From positions 558,001-622,000 of the forward strand of contig CBDANW010000002.1 in NCBI GenBank assembly GCA_965197825.1: DNA of 64,000 bases, in the 5' to 3' direction. Source of the DNA: CBDANW01 sp965197825. Lineage in GTDB: Bacteria; Acidobacteriota; Vicinamibacteria; Marinacidobacterales; DATDRI01. Made by a program: the position numbers and the translations under genes. The notes under the pieces were generated by a model. That model was not told the origin of the DNA, searched no databases, and saw nothing but the letters and a program-made list of their open reading frames with translations. Shown here in pieces: positions 45,371-54,677 of this stretch; the stretch's first letter is position 1, and each line of letters begins with the position of its first letter.

Positions 45371-45853
45371 CGAACGATGTCCTTTTGTCATACGGTAGGT
45401 GAAACCACAGCCAAAAGGCGATTCAAAAGGCCACGGCTGGTTTCTAGAACGAGAGTCCCCTGAATGTGGCGGGGACGGAATCGGGAAGGAGCCGTGCGCC
45501 AAGTTTCCTTCTCCAGGTTGGGATTCCGTCCCTGCCGCTCCAATACTGCTATATGTCTCGGGGACAAGACTGTGTGCCCAGTCACCGCATCTGTTCTCCC
45601 CTGGGTCTTTTTCCCCCCGCCCACGCGTCGTCTTTTACCCACAGTTTTGGGCTAAGAGACGGGGTACACGGTCGGCAACCGCCTACTAAAGTCTGTGTTA
45701 TCTATGAGATAAATAATTTACTGTGAGGCGTCCAGAATGGTCCGAAACTTGCCCTAGGAAGTGCGAGCGGGGAGGGGGCGGTGTGGAAAGACCCCCGATG
45801 AGACGCACTCTGGTTGGGTGTTGTCCACCCTTTGGTTGGGGCTCCTTCTCCGC
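45371..45853. other. Long intergenic region with a rod-like inverted repeat
   Basis: No gene is seen in these 483 bases. GTGGCGGGGACGGAATC at 45466-45482 pairs with 45522-45538 (15 of 17 positions). Inside, GAAGGA (45485-45490) pairs with TCCTTC (45506-45511), so the 73 bases can form one long hairpin. The right part (45690-45725) is AT-rich with ATAAATAATTTA. It lies between two convergent genes, so the hairpin may end transcripts, or it may be a small mobile or RNA element. Confidence 0.45.
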
Positions 45854-46519
45854 TCACTTACCCGCTTTGAGCGCGACGATGTCGTCCGGATGGTCCAGCC
45901 AGAAGTCTGGCTCATGCGGTTCCAGGAGCCGTCGCGGGATCGGACCCCATAAGGCGGCGCCGGTTGAAACCCCCGCGGCGCGCCCAGCGGCCAGATCGTG
46001 GGGCGAGTCCCCGATGAAGATAGTCTCCCCGGCTTCCGCGCCCAGCCGCTCCAGAGCGAGCAGCACGGGAGCGGGGTCGGGCTTGTGACGGTCCACGTCG
46101 TCCGCACCCACGACGACCGGAAACATACTTTCCATCCCACAAAGAGCGAGACCACGCCGGGCGCTTCTCCCCAATTTGCTGGTCACCACGCCGAGCTTCG
46201 CTCCGAGCCGATGTAACGACTCGACGACCCCGCGGGCTCCCGGAAACTCACTTACCAGAGCGTCGTGATGTTCTCGGTTGTACTCTCGATAGGTGTCGAG
46301 CATCGCCTCGACGACTTCGGAATCGTCGGCCAGGCCTTCCAGCTGTCGACGCAACGGCGTGCCCATGCCTTGAAGCCACACCTCGTCCGGCGGCACGGAG
46401 CCGAGGTGCAACTTGGCGGTGTGCCGGTAGCTGCGGAGAATCAGCTCGACCGAGTCGATGAGCGTCCCATCGAGATCGAAGAGGTATGTACGAAACGGGA
46501 GTTTAGAAGGAACGGTCAT
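45854..46519 (-). CDS. HAD-family phosphatase (phosphoglycolate phosphatase / PpaX-like)
   Basis: Motif I is FDLDGTLIDS (residues 14-23), motif II is VVTSKLGRS, the Lys region is VDRHKPDPAPV, and motif IV is FIGDSPHDLAAG. The 221 residues with a helical cap fit the Gph/PpaX branch, which removes phosphate from phosphoglycolate or pyrophosphate. The substrate cannot be decided. It follows pheT by four bases, so it reads as the last gene of the pheST operon. Confidence 0.85.
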   Translation of the reverse strand: MTVPSKLPFRTYLFDLDGTLIDSVELILRSYRHTAKLHLGSVPPDEVWLQGMGTPLRRQLEGLADDSEVVEAMLDTYREYNREHHDALVSEFPGARGVVESLHRLGAKLGVVTSKLGRSARRGLALCGMESMFPVVVGADDVDRHKPDPAPVLLALERLGAEAGETIFIGDSPHDLAAGRAAGVSTGAALWGPIPRRLLEPHEPDFWLDHPDDIVALKAGK

Positions 46520-46523
46520 AGAC

Positions 46524-48923
46524 CTAGCCGCGGAGTTCCGCGCCCAGATTTTTCAGAAGCCGCCCGACGATACGCTCGCGCGCCTTGCCGACTTCCTTTT
46601 CGGTCAGAGTTCGGTCGGGTGCCTGATAGGAAATCGAAAAAGCCAGAGACTTCTTACCCGAAGGAACTGGGTCCCCTACGTATTCATCGAATAGCTCGAC
46701 GGAAGACACGAGCGGGTGGTTGAGAATTCCATCACGGACTTGCACGGCTGGTATCGACTGCGCGACGACGACCGCCAGATCTTCCACGACCGGAGGAAAT
46801 CGAGATATGGCTTGGTAGTGCCGCACGGAGGAGACGAAAGGCAGGAGCGCATCGAGCGTCACTTCGAATAAATAGACGTCCTGATCGACCCCGAAGTGAC
46901 TCGCCGTCGACGGGTGAACCTGGCCGATGCAGCCGATCCTCGTGTTCTCGACGCGAACCTCCGCGGTTCGTCCCGGAATCATGCCGTACTCTTCCACCGC
47001 CTGGTAGGAAACAGACACGGCCAACCGATCGAAGAGCCGTTCCAAGAATCCCTTCGCCTCGAAAAAGTCGACCCATGTGTCGGTGGCGCGCCCCCATCGA
47101 TCGACGCGCCGGCCGGTCACGGCGCCCACCAAATGCTCGACTTCTTCGGGAAGCTCCTCGCCGGGAAGGTAGACTCGCGAGGTCTCGAAAACCGAAAAGG
47201 CCTCCTGCTGCAACCGTTGATTGGCAGCCACCGTACTCAACACTGAGCCCCGTAAGCTGGTGCACAGACATTCCTCCCCGACGTTGAGCGGATTCACGAC
47301 CGCGAGAGGCTCGGCGCGATCGAGCTGCTCGGGGGGCACGACCCGTTCGAGAACCTGACGGCTGGTGAGGGGGTAGGTAATGATTTCCTGCATACCCGAT
47401 GCGGCTAGCACATCGCGAACCGTTTCCCGAAGCTCCCGACGAGGCTGGGGCACACGGGGCGGAATGCTTCCGGTGAGCGGCTCGATGGGAATCAGCTCGT
47501 ACCCGACGATGCGTGCCACCTCTTCCGCAACGTCGTCGGGTATCCGAACGTCACGCCGCCAGTAAGGCGGCCGCACTTCCCATCCGTCGGGCTGGCTCGC
47601 CTTCACGCCGAACCCGAGCGAGCGCAGCGTGCCCTCGACCTGCTCGTCGGTCACTTCGATCCCGAGAACCTGCGCCAAGCGCTTTCGTCGTAGCTCGATG
47701 CGGATCTCCTCCTGCTTGCCCGGGTAGGCGTCGACGATGCCGGAAGCGGCCTTTCCACCCCCGAGCTCGACGAGGAGCTTGGTGGCTCGCCGGGAGGCAA
47801 TCGAGGCGAGCTCCGTGGGCAGCCCCCAGGCGAACCGTCGGGACGCCTCACTCGGCACCTTGAGGGCAAGCGCCGTGCGCCGGATGCTAAGCGGATCGAA
47901 GGTGGCGACCTCCAAGAGGATGGTCTTTGTTTTTTCGGTGACTTCCGTGTCCAGACCACCCATTACGCCCGCCACCGCCACCGGCCCCTTGGGATCGGTG
48001 ATGAGCAAGTGTTCGGGTCCCAACTTCCGGGCCACGCCATCCAGCGTCGTCATTTTTTCTTCGGATCGCGCTCGGCGGACGATGATCGTGTGCTCGGCGA
48101 GCGTGTCGTAGTCGAACGCGTGAATCGGCTGGCCCAGCTCCAACATCACGTAGTTGGTGATATCCACCACGTTGTTAATGGGCCGCATACCCGCGGCCGC
48201 CAGCCGCTCTTGCATCCAGGACGGGGACGGCCCGATCCAAACATTCTCGATCACCGTGGCTGTGTAGCGAGGGCAGAGATCGGGGTCCTCGATGATGACC
48301 TTGGCCAACTGGTCCACCGGGCTCCCACTCGCGGTGTAGTCGAGCTCCGGCTCGCGCACCTCGGCGCTAGTCAGCGCCGCGACATCCCTTGCGACACCCA
48401 ACACGGATAGTCCATCCGCTCGGTTGGGCTTCATGTCGATCTCGAGCACCGTCTCACCGTAGTAACCCGCGAACGCCGCGCCCACCGGAGCGTCCTCGGC
48501 GAGCACGAGAATCCCTTCGTGCTCACCCGAAAGCCCCAATTCCTTTTCCGAGCACACCATACCTGCCGACTCCACACCGCTGATCTTCGCCGCCTTCAGC
48601 TTGGTTGCTTTGCCCGAGTGCCCATCGAGAATGTTGGTGCCCAGCTTGGCGAAAGCAATCTTTTGCCCGGCGGCAACGTTAGGCGCTCCGCACACCACGG
48701 TGTGCTCCTCACTTCCCAGAGACACCGTCGCCAGACGCAATCGATCGGCGTTCGGGTGGGGCGACACGTCCTTGACCTCGCCGACAAAGATGTTCTCCCA
48801 GGAGGAGCCCGTCCTTTCGATCGCCGTCACTTCGAGCCCCGCCATGGTCAATCGATGGGCGAGCTCGTCTTCGGGCACCGTGAAGACCACGTACTCCCCG
48901 AGCCACTTCAGCGGAACGCGCAT
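46524..48923 (-). CDS. pheT: Phenylalanyl-tRNA synthetase beta subunit
   Basis: This is the large subunit of the alpha2-beta2 synthetase. The N-terminal tRNA-binding OB domain has VKDVSPHPNADRLRLATVSLG (about residues 50-70). The B3/B4 editing domain with PINNVVDITNYVMLELGQPIHAFD follows, then B5 and the catalytic-like domain, and the C-terminal ferredoxin-fold anticodon-binding domain (AISRFPPVVEDLAVVV). The 799 residues are complete. It begins four bases after the pheS stop. Confidence 0.96.
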   Translation of the reverse strand: MRVPLKWLGEYVVFTVPEDELAHRLTMAGLEVTAIERTGSSWENIFVGEVKDVSPHPNADRLRLATVSLGSEEHTVVCGAPNVAAGQKIAFAKLGTNILDGHSGKATKLKAAKISGVESAGMVCSEKELGLSGEHEGILVLAEDAPVGAAFAGYYGETVLEIDMKPNRADGLSVLGVARDVAALTSAEVREPELDYTASGSPVDQLAKVIIEDPDLCPRYTATVIENVWIGPSPSWMQERLAAAGMRPINNVVDITNYVMLELGQPIHAFDYDTLAEHTIIVRRARSEEKMTTLDGVARKLGPEHLLITDPKGPVAVAGVMGGLDTEVTEKTKTILLEVATFDPLSIRRTALALKVPSEASRRFAWGLPTELASIASRRATKLLVELGGGKAASGIVDAYPGKQEEIRIELRRKRLAQVLGIEVTDEQVEGTLRSLGFGVKASQPDGWEVRPPYWRRDVRIPDDVAEEVARIVGYELIPIEPLTGSIPPRVPQPRRELRETVRDVLAASGMQEIITYPLTSRQVLERVVPPEQLDRAEPLAVVNPLNVGEECLCTSLRGSVLSTVAANQRLQQEAFSVFETSRVYLPGEELPEEVEHLVGAVTGRRVDRWGRATDTWVDFFEAKGFLERLFDRLAVSVSYQAVEEYGMIPGRTAEVRVENTRIGCIGQVHPSTASHFGVDQDVYLFEVTLDALLPFVSSVRHYQAISRFPPVVEDLAVVVAQSIPAVQVRDGILNHPLVSSVELFDEYVGDPVPSGKKSLAFSISYQAPDRTLTEKEVGKARERIVGRLLKNLGAELRG

Positions 48924-48927
48924 GGCT

Positions 48928-49971
48928 CTAGAACTGCCTCAGGAATCGGAGATCGTTCGCATAGAAGTGTCGAATGTCGTCGACACCATGTCGCAGCATC
49001 GCGATCCGCTCGACTCCGAGCCCGGCCGCGAAGCCGGTATAGACATCGGCGTCGTAGCCCATGCTCGCCAGAATCTCCGGATGCACCATGCCTGCGCCCA
49101 GAATCTCGATCCAACCCTCGTGCTTACAAATACGGCACCCTTCTCCGCCGCAAAGGAAGCAATCGATCGCCATATCGACGCCCGGCTCGACGAACGGGAA
49201 GTAGTCACACCGAAAGCGGATCTTTCGCTCCTGGCCGAAGAGTCGCTTCGCGAACTCGAAGAGTGTTCCCTTCAAATGCGCCAACGTGATTCCCCTATCC
49301 ACGGTCAGGACTTCGATCTGCGTGATCATCCATTCGTGAGTCGGATCCGTCGCCTCGTTCCGATAGGTCTTGCCGGGAACCACGATGCGGATCGGGGGTT
49401 GGTGTTTTTCCATGAACCGCACCTGATTGGGCGAAGTATGCGTACGGAGCAGGAGCCGGCTGTCGGACTGATCGGCGCGATCGATGTAGAAGGTATCCAT
49501 GAGCTCCCGGGCAGGATGTTCCTTCGGGATTCGGAGGGCTTCGAAGTTGTAATAGTCCAGCTCCACCTCCGGACCTTCGACGACCGAGAATCCCTGAGAC
49601 TCGAAGGCGGCGAGGATCTCGCGAAGCGTCTGGGTGATCGGATGGAGTCGCCCCTGTCCGAGGGGCCGGCCGGGCAACGTGACATCGATGCGCCCGGTCT
49701 CGACGGTCCGCTCGATTCGCCCGGCCTCGAGCTGCGCCCGCCGCACGACCAGCGCTTCATCGAGCTCCTTCTTGAGCCGATTGGCATTGGCGCCGGCTTG
49801 ACGGCGCTCTTCCGGAGCCAACTCTCCCAGCGAGCGCAGGAAGGTCGTCAGGCCCGCCTTCCGCCCCAGATGAGCGATCCGCCATGCCTCCAAAGAGGCT
49901 TCGTCCATTGCCCTCGCCAGCTCGCGTCGAGCAGACGCGGCGATCTCTTGAATCGTCTTACTAGCGCTCAT
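48928..49971 (-). CDS. pheS: Phenylalanyl-tRNA synthetase alpha subunit
   Basis: This is the catalytic class II subunit. The N-terminal coiled coil (residues 1-90) is followed by HPITQTLREILAAFESQGF, DTFYIDR, RTHTSPNQVRFM, GKTYRNEATDPTHEW (motif 2) and the motif 3 region GLGVERIAMLRHGVDDIR. The 347 residues are standard. Its promoter region carries a TATAAT and a strong hairpin, and IS256 copy C lies 97 bases upstream of the start. Confidence 0.96.
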   Translation of the reverse strand: MSASKTIQEIAASARRELARAMDEASLEAWRIAHLGRKAGLTTFLRSLGELAPEERRQAGANANRLKKELDEALVVRRAQLEAGRIERTVETGRIDVTLPGRPLGQGRLHPITQTLREILAAFESQGFSVVEGPEVELDYYNFEALRIPKEHPARELMDTFYIDRADQSDSRLLLRTHTSPNQVRFMEKHQPPIRIVVPGKTYRNEATDPTHEWMITQIEVLTVDRGITLAHLKGTLFEFAKRLFGQERKIRFRCDYFPFVEPGVDMAIDCFLCGGEGCRICKHEGWIEILGAGMVHPEILASMGYDADVYTGFAAGLGVERIAMLRHGVDDIRHFYANDLRFLRQF

Positions 49972-49982
49972 TCTGAAAATGA

Positions 49983-50045
49983 AAGACGGCCGGGCTCGTT
50001 CACCCCCGGCCGTAAGAAGGCATTATACAAGATGGGGTTGGGTCT
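49983..50045 (-). promoter_or_regulatory. pheST promoter and leader hairpin
   Basis: On the minus strand TATAAT (about 50023-50028) should place the transcript start close to the hairpin ACGGCCGGG/CCCGGCCGT (49988-50014), which ends about 17 bases from the pheS ATG. The short U-rich stretch TTTCATTTTC after it makes a weak terminator or attenuator possible. The -35 region is poor (TGCAAG-like). Confidence 0.5.
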
Positions 50046-50067
50046 TGCATTGCCCCGTCGGTGAGTT

Positions 50068-51444
50068 GGGGATGTCCCGGCCGCTGTTGAATTTGGTCGG
50101 GTAGCGGCGGCACCTGTGAATACTCTTAGGCAGCAAACTCATCGCTGTCAAGAGATTTCTGTTTGCTTCTAAGCGCGTGAACGAGAGCGCCCATATGGCG
50201 ATAGCCTTTGATACGCCGGAACTTTTTCTGCGCGGTGACGACGCCAAGAGCGGTCCATCGGCGAACCATGGAAGGACTCTTCCAACGCTTGACGTTTCTC
50301 GATACTCTGCGAATGGTTCCGTTGAGATTCTCAATGGCGTTCGTCGTGGCAAGAGACTGGCGAAGTAAGGCGGGCAGCGCGAGCTTCACGACCGTGAGTG
50401 TCTCTTCCATCCCTTCACGAAGGCTTCCGGCAGCTTCGTCGTAGCCGTTTCGCTCGAGCCACGACACCAATGCCTGAAGTCGCTTGCGCGCCTTGTCGGC
50501 ACTCTTGCACTTGTAGGCTTCCTTCATCGTCTGGAGCACGTAGGCGTGACGAGACTTGGGAAGGTACGAGCGAAGATTCTGGAGTTTATGGATCTGGCAC
50601 CTTTGGATGACCGCGAGGTCCCCCAAAACATCGACGAGTGCCTTGCGGATGCCTTTGCCTCCGTCCACTACGCAGAGAATCGACTCATCGACGCGCAAGC
50701 CTCGCTCGAGAAGGTCCTGCAACATCGCGGTGCACACCCGAGAGTTCTCCGTCGAGCCCAGCCATATACCCAGGGGCACCTTCGTTCCATCTATTGTGAT
50801 ACCGAGAGTTACGACGACGGTCTGTCCGGCCACCTCAAGGCCATCCAGCATCAGTGCCGCAAGCTCGAACTCCTCTAGCCGCCGAGACAGGTATTCCTCG
50901 AGCTTCTTAGTCGTCTGGCTCACGAGGTGACGGCTGGCGGCACTCTTACTCGTGCCACGAGACTTCAACTTGGCCGCGGGTTTGTCCAGACTCGATTCGT
51001 AATTTCGGGTCGATACCCCCACCAAGATCTGATTCAACACTCGCTCTGGAAGCGGGTCTTCTTCGCGGAAGGCTTCGAAGTGTGGAAGCGACGCCTCCTC
51101 GCCCGACTTCGAGCGAACTCGAGGTCGCGACACTTGGATGCGACGACCACCGAAGCTCAGCTCTCCGTTCGTGCTCCCACAGTGGTTATGAGTTCGCTCC
51201 TTCTCGTGCTTGCCCTTGAGCCCCGCGATCTCCTCGGCGTCCTCTCTGAGCAGTAGGTGCAGAGCTGTCAGTCCTTGCTCGTACACCCATTCCGTCAGAT
51301 CCGCCTTCGTGGCCGCGATCCCAGCTATCATCGGTAGCAGTATCTGACCGACTTGGCCAACTACCTTGCCCGTAGGCGAGTGCGTTTGCTTTCTTACTGG
51401 CTTCTTTGATTTCCTAGGCATTGGTGGCTCCTTGTCCCCCTCTG
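50068..51444 (-). mobile_element. IS256-family element, copy C, inner end lost
   Basis: The outer terminal repeat starts GGGGATGTCCC at 50068. Identity with copy B ends at about 51444, so the 83 bp of the transposase-upstream end are missing and replaced by sequence leading into the IS66-type module. The transposase gene is whole but has lost the end that normally carries its promoter. Confidence 0.9.
50126..51421 (-). CDS. IS256-family transposase, copy C, intact
   Basis: This is the only unbroken version (431 residues) of the transposase present in four copies. The N-terminal helical domain covers residues 1-110 with GSTNGELSFGGRRIQVSRPR. The DDE residues are in LMLDGLEV, CVVDGGKGIRK and TTNAIENLNGTI. 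Mutator-type transposases act through circular intermediates and make 8-9 bp duplications, matching copy B. It is the likely source of activity for the broken copies B and D. Confidence 0.95.
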   Translation of the reverse strand: MPRKSKKPVRKQTHSPTGKVVGQVGQILLPMIAGIAATKADLTEWVYEQGLTALHLLLREDAEEIAGLKGKHEKERTHNHCGSTNGELSFGGRRIQVSRPRVRSKSGEEASLPHFEAFREEDPLPERVLNQILVGVSTRNYESSLDKPAAKLKSRGTSKSAASRHLVSQTTKKLEEYLSRRLEEFELAALMLDGLEVAGQTVVVTLGITIDGTKVPLGIWLGSTENSRVCTAMLQDLLERGLRVDESILCVVDGGKGIRKALVDVLGDLAVIQRCQIHKLQNLRSYLPKSRHAYVLQTMKEAYKCKSADKARKRLQALVSWLERNGYDEAAGSLREGMEETLTVVKLALPALLRQSLATTNAIENLNGTIRRVSRNVKRWKSPSMVRRWTALGVVTAQKKFRRIKGYRHMGALVHALRSKQKSLDSDEFAA

Positions 51445-51525
51445 TGTCCTTGCGGTACCAATGCGTGACCTTGCTAGGTGGGATCTGTAATCTGAGCGCA
51501 GAGATCCATCAAGGAGGTCAAATCG
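51445..51525. other. Junction and probable IS66-type left end
   Basis: Sequence unrelated to IS256 starts here. GTAATCTGAGCGCAG at about 51487 resembles the GTAA-type ends of IS66 elements, and CAAGGAGG lies ahead of the tnpA ATG at 51526. No partner end is found at the other side because IS256 copy D cuts the module there. Confidence 0.4.
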
Positions 51526-52065
51526 ATGCGCTCGAGGAAAGTGGGACTTTCAGAGGTTGAGAAACAGTTCGAATCATGGAGGTCGAAGCCACACGGACGT
51601 TTGATCCCGGAGGAGTTGTGGAATGCGGCGGTGGGGCTGCTGGATCGGTATACGCCGAGCGCGATCTGCCGTCATCTCCGCTTGAATTCGGCGCGATTCA
51701 AGAAGGTCCGAAAGACTCATGGAGCGGTTGTGAGCGCCAAACGTCTCAAGGGAGGACAACGAAGGGTTTCTGGAGTAGGCTCCCTGAGCAAGAAACCTGG
51801 ACGGAGTGGAACGGAGCAGGTGAGCGCGATAGCTCCGAGTCGGACTGCGTTCGTGAAGCTGGCGCATGGGATGGGCTTGTCGGGCGGCATGATGACGCCT
51901 CCGCTGAACTCGGTTCAGGGTGAAGGAACGATGTGCCGTCTGACGGTAGAGAGCGCATCGGGGAGCCTGACGGTCGTAACGTCGAATCGCGAGGGAGAGA
52001 ATGAGCTGGTCGAATCTGTTTGTCGCTTCGTGGTCGGCGCGCTCGGCAACGGCACTCACACATGA
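51526..52065 (+). CDS. tnpA: IS66-type accessory protein TnpA
   Basis: The 179-residue protein has the RLIPEELWNAAVGLLDRY and ICRHLRLNSARFKKVRK pattern found in the first gene of many IS66 elements from delta-proteobacteria and Acidobacteria, a helix-turn-helix-like N-terminus. Its role in transposition is not settled; it is needed together with TnpB in tested IS66 elements. The stop overlaps the tnpB start in ATGA (52062-52065). Confidence 0.8.
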   Translation: MRSRKVGLSEVEKQFESWRSKPHGRLIPEELWNAAVGLLDRYTPSAICRHLRLNSARFKKVRKTHGAVVSAKRLKGGQRRVSGVGSLSKKPGRSGTEQVSAIAPSRTAFVKLAHGMGLSGGMMTPPLNSVQGEGTMCRLTVESASGSLTVVTSNREGENELVESVCRFVVGALGNGTHT

Positions 52066-52415
52066 TCCAGATCGTTCCTCAACTGAAGGTATTGGTGGCT
52101 TGCGAGCCGGTTGATTTCCGCAAGGGTATCGATTCTTTGGCTTGCGTGTGCCGACAACAATTCCAGCTCGATCCGTTCCTCGGCACGTTATTCGTTTTTC
52201 GTAATCGTTCAGGCACGGCGCTCAAATTTTTGGTGTACGACGGACAGGGGTTTTGGTTATTTCAGAAGCGTTTTTCGAAGGGCCGTCTGCAGTGGTGGCC
52301 GCGTCATACCACGGATGGAGTTGCGGCGCTGCCCGCCGAGCAATTGGCGGTGCTAATCTACAATGGACTTCCGTTGCGGGCGGGAATGGCGGAGGCGTGG
52401 CGTCGGGTCAGTTGA
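52062..52415 (+). CDS. tnpB: IS66 family accessory protein TnpB
   Basis: The 117 residues carry the diagnostic text VDFRKGIDSLACVCRQ, GTLFVFRNRSGTALKFLVYDG, GFWLFQKRFSKGRL and WPRH. This is the IS66 Orf2 protein, a small accessory factor unrelated to the TnpB nucleases of IS200/IS605. It is complete. Its stop codon (52413-52415) lies inside the 3' end of the oppositely oriented tnpC. Confidence 0.93.
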   Translation: MIQIVPQLKVLVACEPVDFRKGIDSLACVCRQQFQLDPFLGTLFVFRNRSGTALKFLVYDGQGFWLFQKRFSKGRLQWWPRHTTDGVAALPAEQLAVLIYNGLPLRAGMAEAWRRVS

Positions 52416-53920
52416 GCCTGTTCAACGTTTCCTGATAGCTCCAAGGCAGCCACGACTCGGGTGCGGCTCTAGCGTCTTGGGCGTGCATGGAGATGTTCGT
52501 CAGGTAGTGCACCGGGTCGATACTGTTTTTTACCGAGGTCCGGATCATGCTCAGGAGCACGTCGCCGACATCGGCGCCAGCCTGTGTCCTGAAAAACAGT
52601 GAGTTCTTACGATGCCGTTGTGAGGGCTTCAGCTCCTGTTCGCTAACGTTGTTGTCGAGGGGCACACCCGGCACTTCGAGGAACCGGGTTAGCCCTTGCC
52701 AGTGATTCTTGACGTAGGAAAAGGCTTTGCCGAGGCGGCTGTTGGGCTCAACCACACGCTCGCGGAACTGCTCTTCGATCCACTTATAGAGCGCATCCAT
52801 TATCGGCCGGCTGTGTTGTTGGTGATAGGCAAGTCGCTCATCGGGGTCCATGCCGCGTGTGTCGTCGTCGTCGCGGTAGATGGCTGCGATGTCCTCGAGC
52901 ACCCGGTCACAGTGCTCAGGAAAGGCGGGCTCGGCTTCGATGAAGTAGCGGCGTGCATGCACCATACACTTGGCAGTGATCCGCAGCGGTGAACGCGGCG
53001 CCATCGAAGAGGCGTCGGCCATATGGATGACCTTGCTTGCCTGGACCGTGCGCTGATTCAACAGCTGGTCCATGTTCTCGCCCGCATGACGTCGTCCGCT
53101 CGCGTACAGAACGATCGGAGCAAGCGTTTTGTCCAAGCCACGGGCAACAATGCCCGTGGTGAAGATGCCCGTTCGCTCGCCTTGAGCTAAAGTCTCGTTC
53201 TCCACCATCAATGTGAGAATCCGAACTCCGGTGTCGTCACTGTGAACCAGAGGCCGGTTCGCGGCGAGTGTTTCCATGTGGCGAAAAACCGGCAACACGG
53301 CGTTGGCCATTGCTTCGGCGCGTTCGAACTGCGTGGAGGCCCCCGCCCACTTCTGCCACTGCGCCAGGCGGTGATGAGGCATGCCCATGGCGTAGCGCAA
53401 TACCGAAACGACCGCATCCACACTCGGATGGTACTTGCTTGCTCCAGCCTGAGGCGGAAGCGGCGCGGTGAACGTCTTCTGGCAACCTGCGCATCGCAGC
53501 ATCTGGCGTTCGTATACCGTCGCCTGGATCGGGGGCTGAGCTTTCAGCTCCACATCCTTTCTCGGAGCTTGGGTGTCATAGAGCTTGCCTTGGCACAGAG
53601 GCTCGGGGTATGGGCCGCCCGCTTTCACTTCGCCATGGCTCACCGTCTCCCGTTTGGCGCCTGTGTAGTCCTTGGCCCCATTACGGCCATGACACTTTCT
53701 CTTTCCTTTCCTTTTCAGCTTCTTTCCGTTTCGCGCGACGTTCCGTCGTCGGCGTGCTCACGCCTCGACGATAGCGGCATCGTAGAACGTGGCGAACTGT
53801 CTCGAGCAGAACCGGGCAAGCTTCCTCGGGAAGCTCTCCTCTCGATAGACGCTCTTCCAGGCGGAGCAGCTCAGCCCGCTCGACCTTCATCCACAACCCC
53901 GAGCTCGCGGCGAAACTCAC
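52408..53920 (-). pseudogene. tnpC: IS66 family transposase TnpC, N-terminal part in another frame
   Basis: The 411-residue main frame (52408-53643) holds the IS66 transposase core: QATVYERQMLRCAGCQKTF (zinc-finger-like Cys pair), KYHPSVDAVVSVLRYAMGMP, HSDDTGVRI (first Asp), VHARRYFIEAEP and VPLDNNVSEQELKPSQ with the Glu. The N-terminal coiled-coil part (RLEERLSRGELPEEA to EKERKEK) lies upstream in a frame shifted by one. After the Lys/Glu-rich AG-run near 53700-53715 the core frame picks up as CHGRNGAKDYTGA. A +1 slip or a one-base mutation would join them. Unusually, it runs against tnpA-tnpB. Confidence 0.85.
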
Positions 53921-54619
53921 GCACCAGCGGATATACCAGGCACCGTTTCACCGGCTTCGCCTCTTTGTTGTGTCGGTCCATACGGCCACGCCCAGTAGTC
54001 GATCCCACGTCCATCCAGTTCGCCGCCAGGTAGCACGTCCCCTCGTTACGCTCCCTCTCCACAAACGTCTCGAGCAACACCGGCCTCACACCGTACGCTT
54101 CCTCCCAATCATCCACCACCACTCGGGCCGCCAGCGACAGCACGTGACTCGCGAGGCCTTTGATGGAAAACCACGGCAGGATCAGGAACCGACTGTTGTT
54201 TACCACCCGCCGAAGGTTCTTTTGCCGCGTCGCGTCATCCCAACCGATGAAGCCGTCACGAGACCGAAGACGACGCGCTGACGACGAGAACTGCACGCAC
54301 CCACTCAGCTCACGACGAGATTTCGAGCTCCAGACCAAGTAACGCAGGTGTGCGCCATAGGCCACCTTGTGCCCGAGGTAGTGGTAACGCTCGACCAGTT
54401 CCCTCCACAGCGCTCGCTCCTCAGCGTGCGCCACCAAGCCCAGAGTTACCGGCGCCACGTCCGATAGATTGCCCTCTCGACGAGACCCCTTTCGTCCAGC
54501 CTTCGTGTAGTGGATGCTCGTGGGGCCGCGACGACGCTGCTCGCGACGACGGGGTAGCTCCACCAATCCCCTCGCTTCGAGCAAATCGAGGTACTCGTAA
54601 CATTCCCTGGATTTCAAAT
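53871..54619 (-). pseudogene. DUF4338 (DruA-like) protein, N-terminus removed by IS256 copy D
   Basis: Recognisable DUF4338 text: LVERYHYLGHKVAYGAHLRYLVW, DDATRQKNLRRVVNNSRFLILPW, GLASHVLSLAARVVVDDW, PVLLETFVERERNEGTCY, AANWMDVGSTTGRGRMDRHN and VYPLVREFRREL. In Druantia anti-phage systems a DUF4338 protein is DruA, but many family members ride on IS elements. The first native codon here is at the IS256 junction (54619), so the N-terminal helix-turn-helix part is largely gone. Its 3' end overlaps the N-terminal reading frame of tnpC by 50 bases, which suggests one transcript. Confidence 0.8.
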
Positions 54620-54677
54620 GGGGATGTCCCGGCCGCTGTTGAATTTGGTCGGGTAGCGGCGGCACCTGTGAATACTC

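Noticed and set aside
51445..54619. IS66 module as a simple insertion into one IS256 copy
   Set aside because: A simple insertion would split one copy in two. Here both flanking copies are nearly complete, so duplication, recombination or composite transposition is needed.
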